A stretch of 13,526 bases of DNA from assembly GCA_014382915.1 (NCBI GenBank), contig JACNIV010000160.1, positions 8,017-21,542 on the forward strand. Direction: 5' to 3'. Made by a program: the position numbers and the translations under genes. Shown here piece after piece: positions 5,504 to 11,989 of this stretch (position 1 is its first letter; every line of letters starts with the position of its first letter). The notes under the pieces were generated by a model that worked only from the letters and a program-made list of their open reading frames with translations, made no database searches and was not told where the DNA came from. The DNA is from Candidatus Cloacimonadota bacterium (GTDB taxonomy: Bacteria > Cloacimonadota > Cloacimonadia > Cloacimonadales > TCS61).

Positions 5504-7027
5504 ATGTATATTCTATCACGAGAAGAAATGTATTATCTTGATAAATACACAATAGAAAAAATTGGAATTCCCGGTAAAGAACTGATGGAAAGTGCCGGTA
5601 AGGGCTGCAGTGAATTTATTCATCAGAAGCTTCTGAAACCTCATAGCAAAGTAGCAATTTTCTGCGGAAGCGGTAATAATGGAGGAGACGGTTTTGTTAT
5701 AGCACGTTATTTGAAAAACTGGGGTTACAAAATAAGCATTTTCCTTTTGGGAAATCCCGATAAAATGAGCCCGGAAACTCTTGAAAATTACGAATCCTGC
5801 CGGGATTTGAAGATAGATATCACTCAAATTAATAATGCTGAAATTGAATTGTCTGAATTTGACCTGATCGTAGATGCTATTTTTGGTGTTGGTCTACAAG
5901 GAACTATCAAAGGCTGGAGTGCTGATCTGATCGAAAAAATTAATACTTCAGGGAAAACTGTAGTTGCTATCGATATTGCCAGCGGAGTGGATACTAACAC
6001 AGGACAAGCAGAAGTTGCCATAAATGCAGATCATACTTTGACGATGGCAAATTTCAAATATGGACATTTCCTGGAAAAAGGTAGGGAAAGAAGCGGAAAG
6101 GTTAAAGTTATTGATATCGGTGTACCGGGTGAACTCTACGAAAAATTTCCTCCCAAAGCAAAATTGATCACGGATGAAAATGTAAAATATCCGGAGCGTT
6201 CTCCACTCAGCCATAAAGGAGATTACGGAAAGGTGGGAATAATTGCCGGGTCTCCCGGTTTTTCCGGTGCAGCGATAATGGCTTCCAGGGCTGCATTACG
6301 TTCCGGTGCAGGATTGATAACTCTGTTTCACCCGGCAGGCATGGAACTGATATTTGAAACACAATTACTGGAAGTTATGACATACACAATCCCCAAACTC
6401 CCCTTCAGCTTGTCACGGCGAAGTGAAACGAAGACGGAAAGGGGAGACAAAGAGGGGTTTTTCAAAAAACTCAACTCAATGGATGTCCTTCTCGTCGGAC
6501 CCGGTATTGGTACTTCCAACGAAACAGTGAAACTTGTAAAAACAATTCTACAAAAATGGAATAAACCACTGGTAATCGATGCTGACGGTCTGAATATCTT
6601 ATCGGAAAACGAGGACATCCTGAAAATGATCTCAGGTAAACCTGTTATCCTCACACCCCATATCGGAGAGTTTGCGCGGTTAACTAAGAAAGAAATCTCT
6701 GAAATTTTAACTGATCCTCTTGAAGAATTAAATAACTTTATTAAGAAATATAAATGTAACATTCTTCTTAAAAGTGCTACTACTGTTTTTGCTGATGGGG
6801 AAAACTTTATTTTTGATATTTCAGGGAATGATGGACTTGCCACTGGTGGCAGTGGAGATGTGCTGGCTGGAATAATTGTATCTTTCTTGGGACAGAAGCT
6901 TCCGCTTGAAGATGCAGCTATCTCGGCTTCCTACCTGATGGGAAAAACTGCTGAGAAACTAGCAGAAACCCGCAAACCTGCTTCCATCATTCCTTCTGAT
7001 ATTATTGAAGAGATTTTTAAATATTGA
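5504..7027 (+). CDS. nnr: bifunctional NAD(P)HX epimerase / ADP- or ATP-dependent dehydratase
   Basis: Repairs hydrated NADH/NADPH: the N-terminal NnrE (YjeF-N) domain interconverts R- and S-NAD(P)HX, and the C-terminal NnrD (ribokinase-like) domain dehydrates S-NAD(P)HX. The ATG at 5504 is chosen because GGAGG lies 6 nt upstream and the kinase gene stops 1 nt before it; 507 residues is a normal length. The NnrE signature 'CGSGNNGGDGFVIAR' is at residues 54-68 and 'DAIFGVGLQG' at 124-133. NnrD has 'KGDYGKVGIIAGSPGFSGAA' at about 238-257, 'LLVGPGIG' at about 329-336, 'TPHIGEFARL' at 384-393 and the catalytic 'GGSGDVLAG' with D452. Two oddities: a GC-rich palindromic insert at residues about 298-318, and a 3' end (from about 6690) with more AT-rich codons. 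The last 61 codons are duplicated downstream at 7861-8046. The gene is probably functional and of mosaic origin. Confidence 0.93.
   Translation: MYILSREEMYYLDKYTIEKIGIPGKELMESAGKGCSEFIHQKLLKPHSKVAIFCGSGNNGGDGFVIARYLKNWGYKISIFLLGNPDKMSPETLENYESCRDLKIDITQINNAEIELSEFDLIVDAIFGVGLQGTIKGWSADLIEKINTSGKTVVAIDIASGVDTNTGQAEVAINADHTLTMANFKYGHFLEKGRERSGKVKVIDIGVPGELYEKFPPKAKLITDENVKYPERSPLSHKGDYGKVGIIAGSPGFSGAAIMASRAALRSGAGLITLFHPAGMELIFETQLLEVMTYTIPKLPFSLSRRSETKTERGDKEGFFKKLNSMDVLLVGPGIGTSNETVKLVKTILQKWNKPLVIDADGLNILSENEDILKMISGKPVILTPHIGEFARLTKKEISEILTDPLEELNNFIKKYKCNILLKSATTVFADGENFIFDISGNDGLATGGSGDVLAGIIVSFLGQKLPLEDAAISASYLMGKTAEKLAETRKPASIIPSDIIEEIFKY
6391..6457. repeat. in-frame palindromic element inside nnr
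   Basis: CTCCCCTT (6398-6405) is complementary to AAGGGGAG (6439-6446), with an outer CCCC (6391-6394) that can pair with GGGG (6454-6457). The interior contains CGAAG twice (6419-6423 and 6429-6433). The segment encodes 'KLPFSLSRRSETKTERGDKE', a charged stretch of low complexity unlike the rest of NnrD. It lies in the variable linker before 'LLVGPGIG'. It looks like a small palindromic repeat inserted in frame, comparable in concept to the intragenic palindromic elements of Rickettsia. This is inference, since I cannot search for other copies. Confidence 0.45.
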
Positions 7028-7029
7028 CA
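6842..7029 (+). repeat. direct repeat, copy A (nnr 3' end in use)
   Basis: Aligns without gaps to 7861-8048 at an offset of 1019 bases. By hand count 28 of 186 coding bases differ (about 85% identity). Homology starts abruptly at ACTGG in the 'TGGSGD' codons and ends two bases after the stop codon, with the last 14 bases (TTTAAATATTGACA) identical. Differences are denser in the first 25 codons (17 of 75 bases) than in the remainder (11 of 111). This copy completes the intact nnr gene. Confidence 0.9.
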
Positions 7030-7076
7030 TTTTCCCGAACTTAGTTACTTTAAATTTATAAATGTTAGAGGTATTT

Positions 7077-7346
7077 ATGAATAATAAAAGACAACAAATT
7101 GATAGAATTATTTCTTTGGCCAAGCAATATAATGTTACACGATTATTATTATTTGGAAGTTTTTTAGAAAATGATAGCAAAGCAAATGATATAGACTTGG
7201 CTTGTGATGGTGTTGTTGGCTGGAAGTTATATGAACTTGCTTCTAAAATTGAGAATGAATTAAATATTTCGATTGATCTTGTTCCATTAACACCATCCAA
7301 TAGTTTTACAAATTATATTGCTAAAAAAGGAAAAGCATTAATATGA
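7077..7346 (+). CDS. minimal nucleotidyltransferase antitoxin (MntA-like)
   Basis: An 89-residue protein of the minimal nucleotidyltransferase (MNT) family. The signature is 'LLLFGSFLENDSKANDIDLA': GS at residues 27-28, metal-binding D38 and D40, with a third Asp, D67, in 'ISIDLVPL'. The catalytic triad therefore looks intact. I chose the ATG at 7077 over the in-frame ATG at 7062 because AGAGG lies 5 nt before it. It overlaps the next gene by 4 nt (ATGA), the standard layout of MNT-HEPN toxin-antitoxin modules. In studied MntA-HepT systems the MNT protein adds AMP to the HEPN toxin and neutralises it. Base composition is much more AT-rich than the flanking genes, a sign of transfer. The exact subfamily and cellular target are not visible from the sequence. 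Confidence 0.85.
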   Translation: MNNKRQQIDRIISLAKQYNVTRLLLFGSFLENDSKANDIDLACDGVVGWKLYELASKIENELNISIDLVPLTPSNSFTNYIAKKGKALI

Positions 7347-7819
7347 AATTAGAAGATTTAAAACAAGAAATTGAAATAGAATTAGATTTTATCGAATCAA
7401 TAATTTCTGAGTTATTATCAATATTGGAAGATATTGATAAAGAAGAACCTTCTATCAGAGAAATAACTGCTGCCGGTGCTTTTCTCTCTCAATTTTATAA
7501 TGGAATTGAAAATATATTAAAACGAATTAGCAAGTATTATAAAATCATATTACCAGAAGGCGAAACCTGGCATATTGAATTATTTCAAAGATTTAATAAA
7601 CCGTCATTTAAAAAATTACCTGAACTATTTGATGAGCAATTATCAATATCTCTGGCTGCGTATCGTAAGTTCAGACATGTTTTCTTTCATGGTTATGGAT
7701 TCCAATTAGATTGGATTCGTATGCAAGAGGGAATAGAAAATATTGAAAATGTTTATAGACAGTTTAAAAAAAATATTTATACTTTTCTAAGTCGAGAAAT
7801 ACAGAGAGATAGAAAATAA
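7343..7819 (+). CDS. HEPN-domain RNase toxin (HepT-like)
   Basis: A 158-residue, mostly helical protein. The HEPN active-site motif is 'RHVFFHGYG': R111 and H116 in RX4H spacing, followed by G and Y118, so the full RX4HXY form is present. In characterised HepT toxins the Arg/His pair cleaves RNA and the Tyr is the residue AMPylated by the partner MNT. An upstream helix, 'GAFLSQFYNGIENILKRI' at about residues 45-62, is typical of the HepT-like subgroup. The gene overlaps the MNT gene by 4 nt and shares its AT-rich composition, and the two form one module. All motif residues are present, so the toxin is predicted to be active. RNA target is unknown. A truncated nnr copy follows 17 nt after the stop. 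Confidence 0.83.
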   Translation: MKLEDLKQEIEIELDFIESIISELLSILEDIDKEEPSIREITAAGAFLSQFYNGIENILKRISKYYKIILPEGETWHIELFQRFNKPSFKKLPELFDEQLSISLAAYRKFRHVFFHGYGFQLDWIRMQEGIENIENVYRQFKKNIYTFLSREIQRDRK

Positions 7820-7836
7820 ACAATCCAGGAAATAAT

Positions 7837-8046
7837 ATGCTTAGAAACAAGTATGTGTTAACTGGCGGCAGCGGAGATGTTCTGGCCGGGATCATCGTTT
7901 CGTTCTTAGGTCAGAAACTTTCACTCAAAGATGCTGCCATCTCGGCTTCCTTTCTGATGGGAAAAACAGCTGAGAAAATAGCAGAAACCCGCAAACCAGC
8001 TTCCATCATTCCTTCAGATATTTTTGAAAATATATTTAAATATTGA
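7837..8046 (+). pseudogene. orphan 3' fragment of nnr (NnrD C-terminal 61 codons), repeat copy B
   Basis: After a short unrelated start ('MLRNKYV') the frame encodes 'LTGGSGDVLAGIIVSFLGQK' and continues to the same 'SIIPSD' and 'IFKY' ending as nnr. The homologous part is 7861-8048. Amino-acid identity to the intact gene's end is 55 of 61 by hand count, and 19 of the 25 differing codons are synonymous. The fragment lacks everything upstream of GGSGD, so it cannot bind substrate or act as a dehydratase alone. An AGGA lies 6 nt before the ATG at 7837, so a short peptide may still be made. Its codons (GCC, ATC, GGC) resemble the upstream part of nnr more than copy A does, suggesting this is the displaced original end. 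Confidence 0.88.
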
Positions 8047-8103
8047 CAGAGTAAGCAATTTCTCGTTTTTTATTTTTTGTAATTTTAATCACAAAGGATA
8101 AGC

Positions 8104-9477
8104 ATGTTAGAGAATAGCGGGATTTTAAATAATTACTCACTTTCAGACAAAGAACTGTCTACTGTTGATAAATACCGTAAGCTCCGTGAAACTTCCGTAC
8201 TCACCATCATGTTCACCGATATAAAAGGATTCACCCGTTTATCAGAGGAAAAGGGTGAATCTTTCTCGATCAATATCCGCCAGACCCATGACGATATACT
8301 GGTTCCCATAATTGAAAAGAACAACGAAGGATTGATAGTCAAACACATCGGGGATTCGATCATGGCAGTTTTCTCGGAACCTTCTACTGCTGTTGCCCGG
8401 GCCATAAAGATCCAGCAGGAATTAAATCGTTTCAACCGGGGAAATCCCGATAAAATTAACATTGATATCCGCATTGGTCTGCATATGGGACAGGTAACAG
8501 TGGAGAACAATATCAACCTGGATCTGTTCGGCAGACATGTAAACCGTGCATCTCGCGTGGAAGGATTGGCAGACGGTGGTCAGATTTATATGACCTATCC
8601 CGTTTTTGACAGTGCAAAAGGCTGGCTGAGTCAGCATCTGGTTGATTCGATTATCTGGAAAAAACATGGCAGCTACTTCCTGAAAGGGATCAAAGACCCG
8701 ATCGATATCTATGAAGTTACCGACAGCAAAATAACTCAACCCAAACCACCTGTTTCCGGCAAGAAGAAAAGAGTAATTCCGCCTTTTGGAATCGCTTTGC
8801 TGCTTTTATTGATCGGGGCTGCAATCACAATTGGCGTAATGCAGTTCCAAAAAACATCCGTCTGGCTGGTGGATTTCTGGCCTACGGAAGTATATTTTAA
8901 TAAAAGTGGCGAAAGACTTAACCTGGATAATAACCCACCCGGCAAAACCAGAAAAATCCTGAATCAGGTAAAACCGGGAGATTATATTTTGTATTATGAT
9001 GTTAGTCGCATGGTTCGTTATTATGCTTCGGTAAGCATCAAGAGAGGAAAAAATCACATCAAACCGGATTTCAAAGAACACCGCCTTCCCGGATCATATA
9101 GAACATTATCTCTGAACGAAAAAAATGACTACGAGGATATAACTCTTGTTTCTCAGATCAAAGATTATTCAATCTTTAATGATAAGAATAATGAGGTTTT
9201 TTATACAACAGAAATTAATTATTCATTAAAGGGAAAAAGAACTTCTACAGATCCTGATGAATTTACTTTTACGGTTAAATGGACACTTAATGTAAATGGC
9301 AAGATAATAAGTACGGATACAAGAACATCAACATCAACCGAGAAAGAGAGTTTTGTGATCTATGAAGATGAACTTCATTATTATGAAGTTATTTATAATT
9401 TGGGAGTTGGTACAAACAGAAACAACGCCAACTTTGAAATAAGACCGGGATTTTTTAAAATTTCACGAGAAGATTAG
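8104..9477 (+). CDS. class III adenylate cyclase with membrane segment and C-terminal outer domain
   Basis: A 457-residue cyclase making a cyclic nucleotide, probably cAMP. The catalytic domain is at residues about 32-205: metal-binding D39 in 'MFTDIKGFTRL' and D84 in 'KHIGDSIMAVF', with transition-state N147 and R151 in 'HVNRASRVEG'. The base-selecting positions carry K80 and D140 (7 residues before N147), the ATP-type pair. After a Pro/Lys-rich linker, a single membrane helix (about 227-247) leads to a region around 258-310 that resembles a PEGA-type fold ('NPPGKTRKILNQVKPGDYIL') and then a beta-rich C-terminal domain of unknown type. The catalytic domain is thus N-terminal in the cytoplasm, with a C-terminal domain outside. 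AAAGGA precedes the ATG. It lies 57 nt after the nnr relic and is possibly a separate transcript. Confidence 0.88.
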   Translation: MLENSGILNNYSLSDKELSTVDKYRKLRETSVLTIMFTDIKGFTRLSEEKGESFSINIRQTHDDILVPIIEKNNEGLIVKHIGDSIMAVFSEPSTAVARAIKIQQELNRFNRGNPDKINIDIRIGLHMGQVTVENNINLDLFGRHVNRASRVEGLADGGQIYMTYPVFDSAKGWLSQHLVDSIIWKKHGSYFLKGIKDPIDIYEVTDSKITQPKPPVSGKKKRVIPPFGIALLLLLIGAAITIGVMQFQKTSVWLVDFWPTEVYFNKSGERLNLDNNPPGKTRKILNQVKPGDYILYYDVSRMVRYYASVSIKRGKNHIKPDFKEHRLPGSYRTLSLNEKNDYEDITLVSQIKDYSIFNDKNNEVFYTTEINYSLKGKRTSTDPDEFTFTVKWTLNVNGKIISTDTRTSTSTEKESFVIYEDELHYYEVIYNLGVGTNRNNANFEIRPGFFKISRED

Positions 9478-9575
9478 ATAAGTTTTATTATAGATTAAAT
9501 ATAAGTAAAAAAAGCTCTACGCGTTGTAGAAGAAGATATAATTGTAAGCAGAATTATTAGGCTTGAGGGGGCTCT
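9478..9575 (+). promoter_or_regulatory. possible promoter for the lamin-tail gene
   Basis: A 98-bp AT-rich gap. It contains a perfect TATAAT at 9537-9542 and a small inverted repeat, TCTAC (9516-9520) with GTAGA (9526-9530), just upstream. No good TTGACA-like box stands 16-18 nt before TATAAT, and promoter rules for this lineage are unknown to me. The call rests on the -10-like box and the wide spacing alone. Confidence 0.3.
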
Positions 9576-11969
9576 ATGAAAATAAGTAATCTTATAGTAT
9601 TTTTCTTTATTTCCACAATTATTACAGCCCAGAATGTTGTTATCAATGAAGTCCTTTATGATCCTGAGGGAGCTGATACCGGTTACGAGTGGATCGAACT
9701 TTTCAATGCAGGAAATCAGGCAGTTGATCTGGAAAATTGGAAACTGCAGAAAGGCGGAAGCGAATTTGTAGATCAGTTTACTTTTCCATCGATAATAATT
9801 GAACCTGATAGTTTTCTTTTGATCGGAGAAGAGTTTGTTCCTGATACAGATATTACCACATCTCTTGCCTTTCAAAATGGTGGTTCCGAAACAGATGGTA
9901 TTCGAATCGTTTCTGCAGATTTATTGTATACCGATACTGTTCTGTATGATTCTCCCAACACAAATAATCTTCCAGACGATACAGGTTCTCCCGGCATTTA
10001 TTTTGCTCCAGATGTTTCAGAGGGAAATACCCTGGCGCGTAAACATGATGGGGAAGATACCAGTAATTGCGAACTGGATTTTTTCGAATGCGAAGACCCT
10101 ACTCCGGGAGCAGCCAATTTTTATCCGGTAGATTTGGAAATATTGATTGTGCAAATAACTGAAATAGAGGGTAGTTACTGGCTTGAAATACAGGTTTTTA
10201 ATTTATCCACAGAGATTGTGGATAACTTAGCTGCAACGCTGGAAATATCGCTAAATGATAGCCTTTTTGGGACTTATAGCCTGCCAGAAATCCCACCGGA
10301 AAGTTTCATCAATTTTAGCAGTGAGTTAGGAAATCTAGATGACGGTTACCAAATCATTGAAGCAGAAGTTATCTACTATTATGATAACAACTTAGAAAAT
10401 AATTTGTCCACGACTTCGATTATAATTGGGAACTCACCGCTGGTTTTAAATGAGATAATGTTCCGGCCTGCAACCACGAATCAGGAGTGGATCGAGATAT
10501 TTAACCGAAGCGCTTGTGGATATGTTGTGGATAACTGGGCAATAATTGATGCTGGCGGTGGTCAAATCCGCTTCTCATGTACAATTACGGCAAATGACTT
10601 TTTTGTAGTATGCGCAAACACAGATTTGATGTTACAGGTTTATCCCGATATCGATATAGCTAAAGTTGTGGAAGCTTCTCAATGGACAACCCTAAATAAC
10701 ACGGAAGAAAGCCTGAATCTTGTAGATGAATATTACACCAGTTTTGATTCTACGTTTTATGAAGGAGACAATTGCCCTTCTGATTTTTCGATAGAAAGAG
10801 TCAATCCATTCCATGATGAGAATATTACCTGGCTGGTTTCACTGGATAGTCTGGGAACACCGGCATTACATAACAGCGTTCTTCCGATTGAAAAAGACTT
10901 GGAACTTACATTAATTAATTCTGGTTTGCAGGGAGATCAAATTGAACATTCTGTTCTAATTAAAAATATAGGATTGGAAATAATACCATCAGTAATTTTT
11001 TCATGTTCTACAACTTTAGACGGAGAAGAGACAGAAATTGAAATTTTCCAGGATGAAGTTACACTGGATGATAGTTTATTATACGAATTCTTTACGGAAA
11101 TACCAACAGCGGGTTACACAACTTTTATATATGAAATTTATTCTTCAGAGGATTTGAATTCTGAAAATGATAGGGATTATAATTTTTATAACAACAATGC
11201 TCTTCCTTTTGTAATTAACGAAATAATGTACGATCCGGATGGTGAAGAACCGGAATGGCTGGAGATAAAGATTAATAATTTTATTCCACATCTTGAAGAA
11301 ATTTCCATAGTTGTTGATGAAGATACACTACTTCTTCCTTTTTCGGAAAGCGACTATTTCCTTATTACAAGTTCGGAAGAAGATGCTCAATTCCTGCAGA
11401 CAAATTACGGCTTAGAGGAAAATGTTATTTTTACAGGATTGGGTTCGCTTTCCAACGAAGGAGAACAATTAACACTGCTGGATAAAAATGAAAACCTGAT
11501 TGAGAGTTTCTTTTTCCTGCCGGAGTGGAACGATGAATTAGACGGAATTTCCATAGAGAGAGTAAATCCATATTTACCTGCCACTGAAGAGAATTGGGGA
11601 CCTTCAGTTGCAGGCTGCACTCCCGGAGACATAAACAGCATTTATGTGGAATTGCTGCCCACTGCGGCAAGACTTTCTGTGAACCCCAATCCATTTTCTC
11701 CCTACAGAGACGAAAGAACAATTATAAGTTTTAAATTACCGGAAACAATTAGCACAGTCACCATCAGGATATTTGATTTGAAAGGAAGATTGGTGAAAAA
11801 GCTTGTTGATCAAACGCTGCAAGCATCTGAAGGTGAGATCATCTGGGATGGTCGGGATGCAAACAGTAAAAATCTTCCTGTGGGAGTTTATATCCTGCTT
11901 TTGGAAGCAACTTCCCGGGAATCGGAAAAAACATACAGGAAAACCACAACAGCGGTAATTGGAAAATAA
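9576..11969 (+). CDS. secreted lamin-tail-domain protein with FlgD-like C-terminal sorting domain
   Basis: A 797-residue exported protein. The signal peptide is 'MKISNLIVFFFISTIITAQ'. Three lamin-tail (LTD) repeats begin with the characteristic INE(V/I) strand: 'VVINEVLYDPEGADTGYEWI' (about residue 21), 'LVLNEIMFRPATTNQEWIEI' (about 288) and 'FVINEIMYDPDGEEPEWLEI' (about 545). Between them lie beta-rich stretches that resemble CARDB/Ig-like spacers. The C-terminus from about residue 695 has the 'VNPNPFSP' motif, then 'TVTIRIFDLKGRLVKKL', 'IIWDGRDA' and 'LPVGVYILLLEA'. This is a FlgD-like Ig domain of the kind used as a type IX (Por) sorting signal. It is therefore predicted to be delivered to the cell surface or outside. 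Ligand unknown. Shine-Dalgarno GAGGGGG precedes the ATG. ComM follows 20 nt downstream, so the two may be co-transcribed. Confidence 0.88.
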   Translation: MKISNLIVFFFISTIITAQNVVINEVLYDPEGADTGYEWIELFNAGNQAVDLENWKLQKGGSEFVDQFTFPSIIIEPDSFLLIGEEFVPDTDITTSLAFQNGGSETDGIRIVSADLLYTDTVLYDSPNTNNLPDDTGSPGIYFAPDVSEGNTLARKHDGEDTSNCELDFFECEDPTPGAANFYPVDLEILIVQITEIEGSYWLEIQVFNLSTEIVDNLAATLEISLNDSLFGTYSLPEIPPESFINFSSELGNLDDGYQIIEAEVIYYYDNNLENNLSTTSIIIGNSPLVLNEIMFRPATTNQEWIEIFNRSACGYVVDNWAIIDAGGGQIRFSCTITANDFFVVCANTDLMLQVYPDIDIAKVVEASQWTTLNNTEESLNLVDEYYTSFDSTFYEGDNCPSDFSIERVNPFHDENITWLVSLDSLGTPALHNSVLPIEKDLELTLINSGLQGDQIEHSVLIKNIGLEIIPSVIFSCSTTLDGEETEIEIFQDEVTLDDSLLYEFFTEIPTAGYTTFIYEIYSSEDLNSENDRDYNFYNNNALPFVINEIMYDPDGEEPEWLEIKINNFIPHLEEISIVVDEDTLLLPFSESDYFLITSSEEDAQFLQTNYGLEENVIFTGLGSLSNEGEQLTLLDKNENLIESFFFLPEWNDELDGISIERVNPYLPATEENWGPSVAGCTPGDINSIYVELLPTAARLSVNPNPFSPYRDERTIISFKLPETISTVTIRIFDLKGRLVKKLVDQTLQASEGEIIWDGRDANSKNLPVGVYILLLEATSRESEKTYRKTTTAVIGK

Positions 11970-11989
11970 GATTAAATTGAGGAGTGTTT

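Noticed and set aside
7024..7063. TTGACA at the nnr stop plus TATAAA as a promoter for the toxin-antitoxin pair
   Set aside because: Spacing is 27 nt, far too long, and the TTGACA is part of the conserved end of nnr present in both copies.
7837..8046. Relic as a third functional gene of the toxin-antitoxin module
   Set aside because: It covers only the last 61 codons of NnrD and lacks the substrate-binding part; treated as a displaced gene end.
8047..8103. Rho-independent terminator after the nnr relic
   Set aside because: T-rich tracts are present at about 8066-8078 but the preceding stem is only three or four base pairs.
9516..9530. TCTAC/GTAGA hairpin as an operator or terminator
   Set aside because: Only five base pairs, no T-run, no family match; mentioned within the promoter entry only.
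9835..10131. 98-codon plus-strand frame inside the lamin-tail gene
   Set aside because: It overlaps a well-supported coding region in another frame and has no recognisable content.
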